Shown: positions 17,920 through 28,000, counted from the first letter of the stretch. The stretch: 64,000 nt of DNA from Niallia circulans (GCF_007273535.1 NZ_RIBP01000004.1:2332001-2396000), one strand, 5' to 3'. Notes: generated by a model not told the origin, from the letters alone. Program-made: numbers and translations.

Positions 17920-18052
17920 AGGAGCTTTATGTTAAAATAATCTTATATGCACTTTTGACCGAGAAACGGTTCAAATGGAGAAATCGCACCAACAGATCCT
18001 TTAACCACATAATAAGGCCTATATAGAATTACTTCCTATTAAGGATGGTTGA

Positions 18053-18062
18053 ATGGTATAAT
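18053..18062 (+). promoter_or_regulatory. Extended -10 promoter of dxs
   Basis: TGGTATAAT is a consensus extended -10; the matching -35 is poor (TTCCTA). The transcript would have a leader of about 130 bases. The stretch 17789-18199 otherwise shows only the ispA terminator. Confidence 0.5.
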
Positions 18063-18199
18063 ACATATTTAACATGTATAGCTAGTAATAACACGAAAGA
18101 TTATACTTAGCATACATAACAATAAATTAACGTAAAAAGTAAAAATAAGCGCAAATTCATAATATAAGGTTTAAATTGAATGAAAGAGAGTTGTTAACG

Positions 18200-20092
18200 A
18201 TGGATTTATTGTCAATAAAGAATCCAGCCTTTCTAAAAGACTTATCAATGGAAGAACTCGAGAAGTTGAGTGAAGATGTTCGTACGTTTTTAATAAATAC
18301 CTTGTCGACGAAAGGCGGACATATCGGCCCGAATCTTGGAGTTGTCGAATTGACAATTGCTTTGCATAAGTGCTTTGACAGTCCGAAGGATAAATTTATA
18401 TGGGATGTTGGCCACCAAGCTTATGTCCACAAAATTTTAACTGGTAGAGCGAAGGATTTCGATACATTAAGACAGTATAAAGGAATGTCTGGCTTCCCGA
18501 AAATGAATGAGAGTGAGCATGATGTATGGGAAACAGGCCATAGCTCTACTTCATTGTCAGCCGCAATGGGAATGGCTGTCGCAAGAGATTTAAAGAAGGA
18601 AGACTCCTTTGTGGTGCCAATCATCGGTGATGGTGCCTTGACTGGCGGAATGGCTTTAGAAGCATTGAACCATATTGGTGACGAAAAAACGAATATGATT
18701 GTCATTCTTAATGACAATGAAATGAGTATTGCACCAAATGTAGGTGCATTACATCATGTACTTGGTAGATTAAGAACTGCCGGCAAATACCAATGGGTAA
18801 AAGACGAGCTTGAAATGCTGTTGAAGAAAATTCCAGCAGTCGGTGGAAAGATGGCCGCAACAGCAGAAAGAATCAAGGATAGCTTAAAATATCTGCTTGT
18901 TTCCGGTGTGTTTTTTGAAGAGCTTGGATTTACTTACTTAGGTCCAGTGGACGGCCATAATTATGAAGATTTAATCGAGCATTTAAATTATGCTAAAAAA
19001 ACAGAAGGACCAGTTCTTTTGCACGTAATAACGAAAAAAGGCAAAGGATATTCTCCTGCTGAAGAGGATAAGATCGGAACATGGCATGGAACAGGCCCTT
19101 ATAAAATTGAAACAGGTGCTATTGTGAAGCCTGTCAATACTGCACCTGCTTGGAGTAAGCTTGTTAGCGATACAGTGCTTAAGCTTGCAAGGAAGGATGA
19201 AAGAATTGTTGCGATAACACCAGCAATGCCTGTTGGCTCTAAACTGGAAAGCTTTGCAGCAGAGTTTCCAAATAGAATGCTTGATGTGGGGATTGCTGAA
19301 CAGCATGCTGTTACTTTGGCAGCAGGGCTTGCCACGCAAAATATGAAACCATTTTTAGCGATTTATTCCACATTCCTGCAAAGAGCGTATGATCAAATGC
19401 TTCACGATGTGTGCAGGCAAAACCTAAACGTCTTTATCGGGATTGACCGTGCTGGTCTTGTTGGAGCAGATGGTGAAACACATCAAGGTGTTTACGATAT
19501 TTCTTTCTTGCGTCATATGCCGAACTTAGTACTAATGATGCCAAAGGATGAAAACGAAGGGCAGCATATGGTAAATACGGCCATTTCATATGATGCTGGT
19601 CCGATTGCAATGCGTTTCCCTCGTGGTAATGGACTTGGTGTCCCAATGGATGAGGAATTAAATTGTATCCCAATTGGATCATGGGAGGTTCTGAGAGAGG
19701 GAAGCGACGTAGCAATCTTGACTTTTGGAACAACAATTGGAATGGCAATGAACGCAGCGGAAATTCTAGAAAAGCAAGGAACATCTGTGAAGGTAATAAA
19801 CGCAAGATTTATTAAACCATTAGATGAAGCGATGCTTACGGAATTGTTCAAGCAGCAAATGCCAATATTAACGATAGAAGAGGCAGTTCTTCAAGGTGGA
19901 TTTGGAAGCTATGTGCTTGAATATGCACAAGAAACTGGCTTTGGTTCCACTGTGATTGACAGAATGGGAATTCCTGATCAGTTTGTTGAGCATGGGGATG
20001 TAGATTCCTTATTAGCAGAAATTCACTTAACAACAGACGAAGCAGTTAAAAGAATTAACTCGATTGCGAGAAAAAAACAAAAAAGGGCTTAG
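18200..20092 (+). CDS. dxs: 1-deoxy-D-xylulose-5-phosphate synthase
   Basis: 630 residues. Thiamine-diphosphate binding motif [16 protein letters not shown]...ILNDNEMSI (about 145-180), conserved [12 protein letters not shown] at the N-terminus and the transketolase-like pyrimidine domain with [17 protein letters not shown] (about 365). It condenses pyruvate and glyceraldehyde 3-phosphate in the first step of the MEP isoprenoid pathway. The start MDLLSIK is chosen by alignment with the B. subtilis protein; an in-frame TTG at 18176 is possible, and neither start has a strong ribosome binding site. tlyA follows 7 bases later. Confidence 0.97.
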   Translation: MDLLSIKNPAFLKDLSMEELEKLSEDVRTFLINTLSTKGGHIGPNLGVVELTIALHKCFDSPKDKFIWDVGHQAYVHKILTGRAKDFDTLRQYKGMSGFPKMNESEHDVWETGHSSTSLSAAMGMAVARDLKKEDSFVVPIIGDGALTGGMALEALNHIGDEKTNMIVILNDNEMSIAPNVGALHHVLGRLRTAGKYQWVKDELEMLLKKIPAVGGKMAATAERIKDSLKYLLVSGVFFEELGFTYLGPVDGHNYEDLIEHLNYAKKTEGPVLLHVITKKGKGYSPAEEDKIGTWHGTGPYKIETGAIVKPVNTAPAWSKLVSDTVLKLARKDERIVAITPAMPVGSKLESFAAEFPNRMLDVGIAEQHAVTLAAGLATQNMKPFLAIYSTFLQRAYDQMLHDVCRQNLNVFIGIDRAGLVGADGETHQGVYDISFLRHMPNLVLMMPKDENEGQHMVNTAISYDAGPIAMRFPRGNGLGVPMDEELNCIPIGSWEVLREGSDVAILTFGTTIGMAMNAAEILEKQGTSVKVINARFIKPLDEAMLTELFKQQMPILTIEEAVLQGGFGSYVLEYAQETGFGSTVIDRMGIPDQFVEHGDVDSLLAEIHLTTDEAVKRINSIARKKQKRA

Positions 20093-20099
20093 ATAATAA

Positions 20100-20918
20100 A
20101 TGAAGAAAGAACGCATTGATGTTTTATTAGTGGAGCAAGGATTATTTGAAACAAGAGAAAAAGCAAAAAGAGCGATTATGGCTGGAATCGTCTATTGCGA
20201 CGAAGAGAGATTGGATAAACCAGGAGAAAAAATCGCCGTGGAATCCAAGCTCACAGTGAAAGGAAAAACACTTAAATATGTAAGTCGCGGTGGCTTGAAG
20301 CTCGAAAAAGCACTTGAGGTGTTTGATTTAACTGCAAAAGATAAAGTATTGCTGGACATTGGCGCGTCAACAGGCGGCTTTACAGATTGTGCTTTGCAAA
20401 ACGGTGCAAAAATGTCCTATGCATTAGATGTCGGTTATAATCAGCTGGCTTGGAAGTTAAGACAGGATGAAAGAGTTATTGTAATGGAGCGCACGAATTT
20501 CCGGTATGTAACTCCTGCAGACTTGCAAGGGGAAATGCCAAACTTTGCATCGATCGATGTGTCGTTTATTTCATTAAAGCTGATTCTTCCTGTTTTAAAA
20601 ACCTTACTTGCTTCAGGCAGCGATATTATTGCATTAGTAAAGCCGCAATTCGAAGCAGGCAGAGAGCAAGTCGGCAAAAAAGGAATTGTCAGGGATAAGA
20701 AGGTGCATGCAGATGTGCTGGAAAGAATCATTGCATTTTCCAAAGAAGAAGGCTATCAAATCAAAAACCTTTCCTTCTCACCGATAACAGGCGGTGATGG
20801 CAACATTGAATTTCTGCTTCATCTTCACTGGTCAGAACTTGGTGCAGAAGACAATTTAGTTGATGTAAATGCAGTGGTTGAAAGTGCACATGAGGAATTG
20901 AAGAAAGCAAAGCAATAA
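20100..20918 (+). CDS. yqxC: TlyA-family rRNA methyltransferase / hemolysin A (YqxC)
   Basis: 272 residues. N-terminal S4 RNA-binding domain (about 1-60, MKKERIDVLLVEQGLFETREKA region) and an FtsJ/RrmJ-type SAM methyltransferase with the motif I sequence LLDIGASTGGFTDCAL (about 83-98) and VKPQFEAGR (about 181). TlyA proteins 2'-O-methylate cytidines of 16S/23S rRNA; the B. subtilis orthologue is YqxC. It sits between dxs and argR as in B. subtilis. Confidence 0.93.
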   Translation: MKKERIDVLLVEQGLFETREKAKRAIMAGIVYCDEERLDKPGEKIAVESKLTVKGKTLKYVSRGGLKLEKALEVFDLTAKDKVLLDIGASTGGFTDCALQNGAKMSYALDVGYNQLAWKLRQDERVIVMERTNFRYVTPADLQGEMPNFASIDVSFISLKLILPVLKTLLASGSDIIALVKPQFEAGREQVGKKGIVRDKKVHADVLERIIAFSKEEGYQIKNLSFSPITGGDGNIEFLLHLHWSELGAEDNLVDVNAVVESAHEELKKAKQ

Positions 20919-20934
20919 GTTAATAAGGACTCTT

Positions 20935-20967
20935 CCAAAGGAATAAGTTCAACTTATTCCTTTTTGG
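20935..20967 (+). terminator. Terminator after yqxC
   Basis: CCAAAGGAATAAGTT and AACTTATTCCTTTTTGG form a near-perfect stem with a T run in its descending arm. Confidence 0.8.
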
Positions 20968-20968
20968 A

Positions 20969-20996
20969 TTGCAAAAGAATACATACAAATTATAGA
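20969..20996 (+). promoter_or_regulatory. Promoter of argR with a possible ARG box
   Basis: TTGCAA (20969-20974), 16-nt spacer, TATAGA (20991-20996). The -35 and spacer contain TGCAAAAGAATACA (20970-20983), 11 of 14 positions of the TGMATWWWWATKCA arginine box, which would allow autoregulation. Confidence 0.4.
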
Positions 20997-21156
20997 ATAA
21001 AGATACAATGAAATTACAAGGATATAGCAGTTTTTTGTCGAAATATAGGAATAGAGCCTAAACGCCATAATTTCAGGCTTAAGGAGTGGACAGCGAGCTT
21101 GCTTCACAAATCCAAAAAAACAAGTGGACAAAATGTCCATTAAAGGAATGATAGTA

Positions 21157-21606
21157 ATGAATAAAGGACAAAGGCATATAAAAATTAGGGATATTATCTC
21201 CAATAATGAAATAGAAACACAGGACGACCTTGTCGACGAGCTGAAAAATGCTGGATATAATGTAACACAAGCAACGGTTTCCAGAGATATTAAGGAGCTG
21301 CATCTTGTAAAGGTACCTCTGCAGGACGGACGATATAAATACAGCCTTCCAGCTGATCAGCGTTTTAACCCACTGCAGAAATTAAAAAGGACATTAATGG
21401 ATGCATTTGTAAAAATCGATTCTGCCGGCAATTTACTTGTATTAAAATCATTGCCAGGAAATGCCCAAGCGATAGGCGCATTAATTGATAATTTAGATTG
21501 GGAGGAAATTCTCGGAACTATTTGCGGTGATGACACATGTCTGATTATCTGTCGCACGGCAGAGGATGGCCAAACAATTACAGATCGTTTTCTTGAAATG
21601 CTGTAA
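21157..21606 (+). CDS. argR: Arginine repressor ArgR/AhrC
   Basis: 149 residues, the same length as B. subtilis AhrC. N-terminal winged helix [20 protein letters not shown] with the recognition-helix stretch [17 protein letters not shown], and a C-terminal hexamerisation/arginine-binding domain with [15 protein letters not shown] and [14 protein letters not shown]. It represses arginine synthesis and activates catabolism with arginine as corepressor. The ATG at 21157 has AAAGGA 9 nt upstream. An artPQR-type arginine transporter lies 20 kb downstream in this window. Confidence 0.97.
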   Translation: MNKGQRHIKIRDIISNNEIETQDDLVDELKNAGYNVTQATVSRDIKELHLVKVPLQDGRYKYSLPADQRFNPLQKLKRTLMDAFVKIDSAGNLLVLKSLPGNAQAIGALIDNLDWEEILGTICGDDTCLIICRTAEDGQTITDRFLEML

Positions 21607-21621
21607 AAGAGGTGACAAATT

Positions 21622-23310
21622 TTGCTTAATGAATTATCTATCAAAAACTTTGCCATTATTGAATCACTTGCCGTCTCCTTCCGTAAGGGATTAACGGTTC
21701 TGACAGGGGAAACAGGTGCTGGGAAATCGATGATTATTGATGCGATTAATCTGCTTGTTGGCGGAAGAGGCTCCGCAGAATTTGTTCGTCATGGAGAGGA
21801 AAAGGCAGAAATTGAAGGGCTGTTTTACATTGAAAATGGACATCCTTGTTTTCAGAAGATGCAGGAATTTGGTATAGATATTGAAGAAGGTACGATTATC
21901 CTTAGAAGGGATATTTCTGTTTCCGGCAAAAGTGTTTGCCGTATTAACGGGAAGCTTATAACAATCTCCACATTAAGAGAGATAGGCTCAAGTCTTATTG
22001 ATATACATGGCCAGCATGAGCATCAGGAATTGATGGATGAAACAAAGCATCTCATGCTTCTTGATACGTATGCAGCTTCCGAACTTGCACCTGTATTTAA
22101 GGAATATGAAGGATTATTCCGTACGTATGCGCAAACACAAAAAAAATTGATGAACTTGACTGAAAACGAACAGCAGATGGCACATCGTCTCGACTTACTA
22201 ACATTTCAGCACCAAGAAATCATCAATGCAAACTTACAGAAAAATGAAGATGAAGAACTGCTGGAGGAAAAAAAGCGGCTCGGCAACTTTGAAAGAATTT
22301 TCGAAAGCATCCAAACAGGCTACACAGCCTTAAAGGGTGAGCAAAAAGGGCTTGATTGGCTTGGCGAAGTGATGGGCCATATGGAGGAAGCTGCAAGTCT
22401 TGACCCGGAATATGCAGATATTTCAGAGTCTGTTTCTAACAGCTTTTATATTCTTGAGGATGTTGCAAGCAGGCTGAGAAACAGCCTTGATTATCTCGAA
22501 TATGATCCTGAACGGCTGAACAGTATTGAAGCAAGGCTGAATGAAATAAATTCACTTAAGCGGAAATATGGGAAATCTGTTGATGAAATACTAGAATATG
22601 CAGCTAAAATTGAGGAAGAGCTTGAAACACTCCAAAATAAAGAAACACATATTGATATGCTCGAAAAGGAATTATTGAGCATTAAAAAGGATTTACTTGT
22701 CGAAGCAAATGAACTTAGCTCACTTCGCAAAAAAGCAGCTATTCGATTAACAGACGATATTCATCAAGAGCTGAAAGAGCTGTATATGGAGAAAACCGTC
22801 TTTGAGGTTAGATTTAACTCAGACGAGGATAATATCTCCAGAGCGGGGATGGATCAAGTGGAATTTTATATTTCTACAAATCCAGGCGAACCGCTTAAGC
22901 CTTTGTCTAAAATCGTCTCAGGTGGAGAGCTGTCGAGAATGATGCTCGCGTTAAAGAGTATTTTCTCAAAGCATCAAGGTGTCACATCGATCATTTTTGA
23001 TGAGGTGGATACAGGCGTAAGCGGCAGAGTCGCACAGGCGATCGCAGAAAAAATCTCAAGCGTCTCCGCTGGCTCTCAAGTGCTTTGTATTTCCCATATG
23101 CCTCAAGTAGCGGCAATGTCTGATACGCATCTGTATATTGCGAAAGCTATTCATGATGGAAGGACATCAGCAACGGTTACACCATTGGAAACACAGGATA
23201 AAATAAAGGAAATTGCGAGAATGATTTCCGGTACTGAAATAACGGATTTAACAAAAAAACATGCAAAAGAGCTGTTAAAATTGGCCCAAAAGGTCAAGAA
23301 TAAAAGATAG
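21622..23310 (+). CDS. recN: DNA repair protein RecN
   Basis: 562 residues. SMC-like ATPase: Walker A GETGAGKS at residues 29-36, a long coiled coil (about 150-375), then the ABC signature LSRMMLALK after VSGGE and the Walker B IIFDEVDTGVSG. It is among the first proteins to gather at double-strand breaks. The start is TTG at 21622, 7-8 nt after GAGGTG. Slightly shorter than the B. subtilis protein (576). Next to argR, as in most Firmicutes. Confidence 0.97.
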   Translation: MLNELSIKNFAIIESLAVSFRKGLTVLTGETGAGKSMIIDAINLLVGGRGSAEFVRHGEEKAEIEGLFYIENGHPCFQKMQEFGIDIEEGTIILRRDISVSGKSVCRINGKLITISTLREIGSSLIDIHGQHEHQELMDETKHLMLLDTYAASELAPVFKEYEGLFRTYAQTQKKLMNLTENEQQMAHRLDLLTFQHQEIINANLQKNEDEELLEEKKRLGNFERIFESIQTGYTALKGEQKGLDWLGEVMGHMEEAASLDPEYADISESVSNSFYILEDVASRLRNSLDYLEYDPERLNSIEARLNEINSLKRKYGKSVDEILEYAAKIEEELETLQNKETHIDMLEKELLSIKKDLLVEANELSSLRKKAAIRLTDDIHQELKELYMEKTVFEVRFNSDEDNISRAGMDQVEFYISTNPGEPLKPLSKIVSGGELSRMMLALKSIFSKHQGVTSIIFDEVDTGVSGRVAQAIAEKISSVSAGSQVLCISHMPQVAAMSDTHLYIAKAIHDGRTSATVTPLETQDKIKEIARMISGTEITDLTKKHAKELLKLAQKVKNKR

Positions 23311-23317
23311 AACAAGG

Positions 23318-23348
23318 AAACCCCTGTTTAACAGGGGTTTTTATTTTT
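23318..23348 (+). terminator. Terminator after recN
   Basis: AAACCCCTGTT and AACAGGGGTTT with a T-rich tail. Confidence 0.9.
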
Positions 23349-23552
23349 AATATGAAAAGAATCTTGTAGGAGATTTTAACTATTAGGTAAAGGGCATTTT
23401 GCTTAATCCGTTATTCACGTTTTACAAAATTGCTATTACTAACCAAAGTGTGCAGGTTTTTTATAGTTTTTACAGTAATAAATGACCACCATGCAGGCAA
23501 ACTTATATATAAGCCAAGAATTTGGTGATTAGAAGCGAGGAGAGTGAATGAT

Positions 23553-24845
23553 ATGAAAATGGATTTCCTAAGAAAAATAATTGGTGGAATTCTCCTTGTT
23601 TCATTAATTTCTATAAGCTTTAACAAACCCTTTCAAGAATATCTTCATATCCCAAAAAGCGTCACTATCTTTGAAGGCCAGAATACAGTGATAAGCAGTT
23701 CATCCATACCCGCATCAAGCATGGTTACGGAGGATAACTCAGTCGTTGCCCTAAGTCAAGATGAAGGGGAGTATTCGCTGCATGGTGAAGAGAATGGTAA
23801 AAACGAGATGGTTTTAGAGCTGGCAGGCTTTCCGGTTAAAAAGGTTGATGTGAATGTTTTAAAAGACTTTAAAGTAATCCCCGGCGGACAATCTATCGGG
23901 GTGAAGTTAAATTCAGTTGGCGTACTGATTGTTGGACATCATCAGGTGAATACGGTTGAAGGCAAAGCATCACCAGGTGAAAAAGCAGGCATTAAAGTAG
24001 GAGATATGATTACAGAAATCAATGGCAAAAAAATTGAAAAGATGGCAGATGTGGCACCATTTGTCCAAAGTGCAGGAGAAACAGGAGATCCGCTTAACTT
24101 AACAATATTACGTGACAAAGACACAATCAAAACTAAATTAGAACCTTTAAAGGAAAAAGGTTCCGACACATTTAAATTAGGCTTGTATATTAGAGATTCA
24201 GCAGCTGGCATTGGAACGATGACGTTCTATCATCCTGAATCAAAAAAATATGGAGCTTTAGGTCATGTTATTTCTGATATGGATACGAAAAAACCAATTG
24301 TCGTGGATGACGGTGAAATTTTACGATCAACGGTCACTAGCATTGAAAAAGGTGAAAATGGCAACCCAGGTGAAAAGCTGGCACGCTTCTCCTCTGACAA
24401 GGAAGTAATCGGCAATATAACAACAAACAGCCCATTTGGAATTTTTGGAGAACTAAATAGGGGAATGACAAATGGAATTATGGATAAAGCTATGCCAATC
24501 ACCTTATCAGATCAGGTGAAAGAAGGACCAGCCCAAATTCTAACTGTTGTTGATAATGATGAAGTGAAGCTATTTGATATTGAAGTGGTCAGCTCTGTAC
24601 CGCAAAAGTTCCCAGCAACAAAAGGAATGGTCATCAAGGTAACAGACAAAGAGCTTCTCAAGAAAACGGGAGGCATTGTACAAGGAATGAGCGGAAGCCC
24701 AATCATTCAAGACGGCAAGCTGATTGGTGCCGTTACCCATGTGTTCGTTAATGACCCGACAAGCGGTTATGGTGTCCATATCGAATGGATGCTGAATGAA
24801 GCAGGAATTGACATATATGAAAAAGGAAAGCAAAAAGCTTCCTAA
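23553..24845 (+). CDS. spoIVB: SpoIVB serine peptidase (sigma-K checkpoint)
   Basis: 430 residues. An N-terminal membrane/signal segment (about 6-22), a PDZ domain (about 110-205, around [20 protein letters not shown]) and an SA-clan S55 peptidase domain with [16 protein letters not shown] (catalytic His) and [15 protein letters not shown] (catalytic Ser in GMSGSP). It is secreted from the forespore and cleaves SpoIVFA to allow pro-sigma-K processing. The ATG at 23553 is better spaced from GAGGAG than the GTG nine bases earlier. Upstream of spo0A as usual, but here menA lies between them. No sigma-F/G promoter could be called with confidence. Confidence 0.96.
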   Translation: MKMDFLRKIIGGILLVSLISISFNKPFQEYLHIPKSVTIFEGQNTVISSSSIPASSMVTEDNSVVALSQDEGEYSLHGEENGKNEMVLELAGFPVKKVDVNVLKDFKVIPGGQSIGVKLNSVGVLIVGHHQVNTVEGKASPGEKAGIKVGDMITEINGKKIEKMADVAPFVQSAGETGDPLNLTILRDKDTIKTKLEPLKEKGSDTFKLGLYIRDSAAGIGTMTFYHPESKKYGALGHVISDMDTKKPIVVDDGEILRSTVTSIEKGENGNPGEKLARFSSDKEVIGNITTNSPFGIFGELNRGMTNGIMDKAMPITLSDQVKEGPAQILTVVDNDEVKLFDIEVVSSVPQKFPATKGMVIKVTDKELLKKTGGIVQGMSGSPIIQDGKLIGAVTHVFVNDPTSGYGVHIEWMLNEAGIDIYEKGKQKAS

Positions 24846-24851
24846 AGAGAG

Positions 24852-24882
24852 AAAAAGCGCACCCTTTACGGTGCGCTTTTCC
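24852..24882. terminator. Bidirectional terminator between spoIVB and menA
   Basis: AAAAGCGCACC and GGTGCGCTTTT form a perfect 11-bp stem between convergent genes; its right edge touches the menA stop. Confidence 0.9.
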
Positions 24883-25800
24883 TTATAGTTTTGAGAAGAT
24901 AAAATCAAGCAGGATGCCGATTCCTAAAAACAATCCAAAAAATGTATTCGTTTGTGCCGTTGATTTCATCGCAATTGGAGTTTCACTGCGGCTTCCTTTG
25001 AAGCCTTTAATTGCTTGAATCGGTTTTTTAATGCTAAGAAACACAATTAATAACCACGGACTGCTGATACCAAATATTACAAGGCCAAGAATCCAAACAT
25101 AAGAGATGATAAACAATGCAGCAAGAAGCTGAACAGCTTTTTCAAATCCCATTAAAATGGCAATTGTTTTTCGGCCGCCAAGTGTATCTTCTTCAATATC
25201 TCTTATATTGTTAGATAAGTTGATGCATCCGATTAAAATCGCAATTGGTACTGATATTAAAATGCTTTGTTCATTAACAAAACCTGTTTGAATATAGAAG
25301 GAAATCAAAATGAAGATTGTTCCCATGCAAATCCCTGAAAATAACTCACCAAATGGCGTATATGCGATAGGAAGCGGCCCGCCTGTATAAAGATAGCCAA
25401 TAGCCATTCCTAACACCCCAACAAGGGCAATCCACCAGCTCGTGCTCATGCAGATATATACACCAAGCAATAGGGAAGCAGTATATAAGGCAATCGCCAA
25501 ATTCATTACTGTTTTTGGTTTCATACCATGCCTTACAATAGCTCCACCAATTCCAACTGAATCAGCTGTATCCAATCCCCTTATGAAATCATAGTATTCA
25601 TTGAACAAATTTGTGGCTATTTGAATGAACAAACAAGCAAATAACATGGCTAAAAACAAGCCAGTATGAATCTGTTCATATTGTAATGCTAAAACTGTCC
25701 CAATAAAAACGGGAACAAAAGAAGCAGTTAACGTGTGTGGTCTCGTCAGCTGCCACAATACTTTATGTGTGGGCTGATCGTGCTTTGCAACATTTTCCAT
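24883..25800 (-). CDS. menA: 1,4-dihydroxy-2-naphthoate polyprenyltransferase
   Basis: About 305 residues with eight or nine membrane segments. UbiA-family aspartate-rich motifs are visible: NLFNEYYDFIRGLDTAD (first) and NNIRDIEEDTLGGRKT (second). The N-terminal WQLTRPHTLTASFVPV is typical of MenA. It attaches the isoprenoid tail to DHNA in menaquinone synthesis. The start at 25800 has AAAGGA upstream; a longer reading adds about 34 residues without support. In B. subtilis menA lies elsewhere, so its place between spoIVB and spo0A is a local rearrangement. Confidence 0.95.
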   Translation of the reverse strand: MENVAKHDQPTHKVLWQLTRPHTLTASFVPVFIGTVLALQYEQIHTGLFLAMLFACLFIQIATNLFNEYYDFIRGLDTADSVGIGGAIVRHGMKPKTVMNLAIALYTASLLLGVYICMSTSWWIALVGVLGMAIGYLYTGGPLPIAYTPFGELFSGICMGTIFILISFYIQTGFVNEQSILISVPIAILIGCINLSNNIRDIEEDTLGGRKTIAILMGFEKAVQLLAALFIISYVWILGLVIFGISSPWLLIVFLSIKKPIQAIKGFKGSRSETPIAMKSTAQTNTFFGLFLGIGILLDFIFSKL

Positions 25801-26039
25801 GAAAAAAATCCTTTCTTTAAAACCATTTCTAAAAGTACAATATGTGAAAGTCCACCTTATATAATAACTTAAATTTCCTATCAGCAACAAGAGCGTATTC
25901 ATAAAATCGCCATATTTTTTTAGTTATAAAAATCTAAAATGGTTTGTTTTCTTTGATGATACTTAAAAATATATGGTGTTTATGATTTATTTCTTTATTA
26001 TTACCATATAAAGGGTGTATAATGAATCTATAAAGATTA

Positions 26040-26046
26040 TTCGACA
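26040..26046 (-). promoter_or_regulatory. Candidate distal 0A box upstream of spo0A
   Basis: TTCGACA, the complement of the consensus 0A box TGTCGAA. The surrounding stretch 25801-26221 contains no gene and is the spo0A control region. Confidence 0.5.
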
Positions 26047-26140
26047 AATGTTCATCGAGGGAAGTAAAATGGCGAATGAGGTCGAAAATGAGAGAATACA
26101 TGAGAAAAAACGAGTTTTTCTATATTTTTTTATAAAATCA

Positions 26141-26169
26141 AAGGAATTTTAGTTACTTTGTCGAAATTG
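26141..26169 (+). promoter_or_regulatory. Sigma-H promoter with overlapping 0A box, spo0A Ps
   Basis: AAGGAATT resembles a sigma-H -35 and CGAAA(T), 13-14 nt later, a sigma-H -10 (HGAAT). The -10 overlaps a perfect 0A box TGTCGAA (26159-26165). This mirrors the B. subtilis Ps promoter, where Spo0A~P feeds back on its own gene. Confidence 0.6.
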
Positions 26170-26221
26170 TCATTTAGAATAAATAAATAGAGAGATATGG
26201 ATATTGAGGAGGAAACTATCA

Positions 26222-27016
26222 TTGAAGAAAATACAAGTATGTGTCGTCGATGACAATAGAGAGCTTGTTGGATTGCTTGAGGAGTACATAAGTTCTCAAG
26301 AGGATATGGAAGTTGTCGGTATTGCTCATAACGGACAAGAATGTTTGGAATTATTGGAAGACATTCAGCCTGATGTAATGCTTTTGGATATCATTATGCC
26401 TCATTTGGACGGTCTGGCAGTTTTAGAAAGAATGAAGCAGCTGAATATTCCTTCGATACCAAACGTTATTATGCTTACAGCCTTCGGACAAGAGGATGTT
26501 ACGAAAAAAGCCGTTGATCTTGGCGCATCCTATTTTATTCTTAAACCATTCGATATGGACTATCTAGCAAGCCATATCCGCCAAGTAAGCGGCAAGTCAA
26601 ACAGTTTTGTTCGCAAAAGCTCAACATCCACTTCCTACAGATCACAGCAAGAGCAAAAACCAAGAAATCTTGATGCAAGCATCACAAGCATTATCCATGA
26701 AATTGGCGTACCAGCACATATTAAAGGATACCTTTATTTAAGGGAAGCAATCTCCATGGTTTACAACGATATCGAATTGTTAGGATCCATCACAAAAGTA
26801 CTTTACCCTGACATCGCTAAAAAATACAATACGACAGCAAGCCGTGTAGAGCGGGCAATTCGCCATGCTATTGAAGTTGCTTGGAGCAGAGGTAACATCG
26901 ACTCCATCTCCACATTGTTCGGCTACACTGTCAGCATGTCCAAAGCAAAACCAACGAACTCAGAATTTATCGCGATTGTGGCAGATAAGCTGAGATTGGA
27001 GCATAAGGCTTCTTAA
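26222..27016 (+). CDS. spo0A: Sporulation master regulator Spo0A
   Basis: 264 residues. Receiver domain (1-125) with Asp10-Asp11, the phosphorylation site Asp56 in [11 protein letters not shown], Thr in MLTAFG and Lys in ILKPFD; a Ser/Gln-rich linker (about 125-148); and the highly conserved DNA-binding effector domain with [20 protein letters not shown]. The final output of the phosphorelay; it controls entry into sporulation. Start TTG at 26222 with GAGGAGG upstream, as in B. subtilis, which also uses an unusual start here. A -35/-10 and 0A boxes precede it. Confidence 0.99.
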   Translation: MKKIQVCVVDDNRELVGLLEEYISSQEDMEVVGIAHNGQECLELLEDIQPDVMLLDIIMPHLDGLAVLERMKQLNIPSIPNVIMLTAFGQEDVTKKAVDLGASYFILKPFDMDYLASHIRQVSGKSNSFVRKSSTSTSYRSQQEQKPRNLDASITSIIHEIGVPAHIKGYLYLREAISMVYNDIELLGSITKVLYPDIAKKYNTTASRVERAIRHAIEVAWSRGNIDSISTLFGYTVSMSKAKPTNSEFIAIVADKLRLEHKAS

Positions 27017-27131
27017 TAGAAGTGGACGTGTTTAAAACAAAGTTTTGATTAGTAAGATGTTGATTATCCACAATGGTGCCTGGAGTGACCAAATAAATAA
27101 ATATCCATACTAATCAGTTATTATTATTTGT

Positions 27132-27192
27132 AAAAGCACTTCCTGGTTATTGAGTTTGTAATGAACTTAATAAACAGGAAGTGCTTTTTTCT
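27132..27192 (+). terminator. Terminator after spo0A
   Basis: AAAAGCACTTCCTG and CAGGAAGTGCTTTT form a perfect 14-bp stem with a large loop and a T run. The rest of 27017-27362 is AT-rich with no gene visible. Confidence 0.85.
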
Positions 27193-27313
27193 TTTTAAAA
27201 TTTATTTTCTTTTTCGAATTACAACTGTTAGCGAACAAACAATCCATTCGCAAAGGATAATTTTCTAGGTGGTGTTTGTATATATGCACATCTTTTCATT
27301 CTTTTTTAATCAA

Positions 27314-27340
27314 TAAAAAAAACGGCTTTAATAAGCCGCT
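27314..27340 (-). terminator. Terminator of the 95-residue hypothetical gene
   Basis: On the minus strand AGCGGCTT and AAGCCGTT with ATTA loop are followed by eight T residues. Confidence 0.8.
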
Positions 27341-27362
27341 AATTGTACTAACCGTATTAATA

Positions 27363-27650
27363 TTAATTACTAGGTAAATATTTTTTATCCATTTTAACGG
27401 CAATAATAGCTAAAAACTTCTGTACGGTCATACTTTCCTCTGCTTTTGTGTACCAAGATAACTTAGAGCCATAATCTTGCCCATCATAATTTACGCTGCG
27501 GGGCGTATAGCTTTTTAATTTAGATGTTTCGGTGTAATCAAAATCAATAATTAAAAACTTGCCGTCTTGTGTTTCCATTTTAACAACATATCTAGGACGT
27601 GTGTAGTCAGGTTTGTACTTTGTCCCTATAATTTTAGCTTTAGTTCTCAT
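27363..27650 (-). CDS. Hypothetical protein, 95 residues
   Basis: I do not recognise this protein. It is soluble, basic and rich in Tyr and Lys (for example RPRYVVKMETQDGKFL and SKLSWYTKAEESMTV) with no signal peptide or membrane segment. Coding status is supported by a good AAAGGAG 7 nt before the ATG at 27650, a proper terminator after the stop, and absence of any competing gene. It lies in an accessory stretch between spo0A and the malic-enzyme cluster, an area not conserved with B. subtilis. Confidence 0.7.
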   Translation of the reverse strand: MRTKAKIIGTKYKPDYTRPRYVVKMETQDGKFLIIDFDYTETSKLKSYTPRSVNYDGQDYGSKLSWYTKAEESMTVQKFLAIIAVKMDKKYLPSN

Positions 27651-28000
27651 AATGATCTCCTTTATCGGGATTAACACCTACCACAAGTAATAGTAGAGAA
27701 ACAAGAAATTTACTAAAATTATTTAAAGTGCTTATGGACAAGCATACCATAGAAAATTTAATTAGTACATTTAAGGCGAAATATGGCTTCTTTAGGTTAG
27801 TAAAATCTTTTTCCCGTTCATAAGTAGAATGTGATAAACAGAGCAGCTGTAAAAGTTAGAGATTATTTTGCTCGATTCGAGCATAAAGGTCGTAATATAA
27901 GATAGAAAAAACTCCTTGCTTTCATAAGCACGGAGTTTTTATTTTGACGAAATAGAGTCCTGAAAATAGCTGGAAAATCCTTATGTAAGTAAAAAAAGTA
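27651..28000. other. Gene-free accessory stretch with one terminator and one palindrome
   Basis: No open frame with a credible ribosome binding site. It contains the palindrome TGCTCGATTCGAGCA (27869-27883) and a terminator-like hairpin at 27905-27941 (AAAACTCC..TGCT with AGCA..GGAGTTTT and T run), which suggests a transcript, or the remnant of a gene, ends there. Confidence 0.4.

Noticed and set aside
23400..23552. Sigma-F/sigma-G promoter for spoIVB
   Set aside because: Expected from B. subtilis, but no pair of boxes with correct spacing was convincing by eye.
27733..27822. 29-codon plus-strand frame starting ATGGACAAGCAT
   Set aside because: No Shine-Dalgarno and no recognisable peptide.
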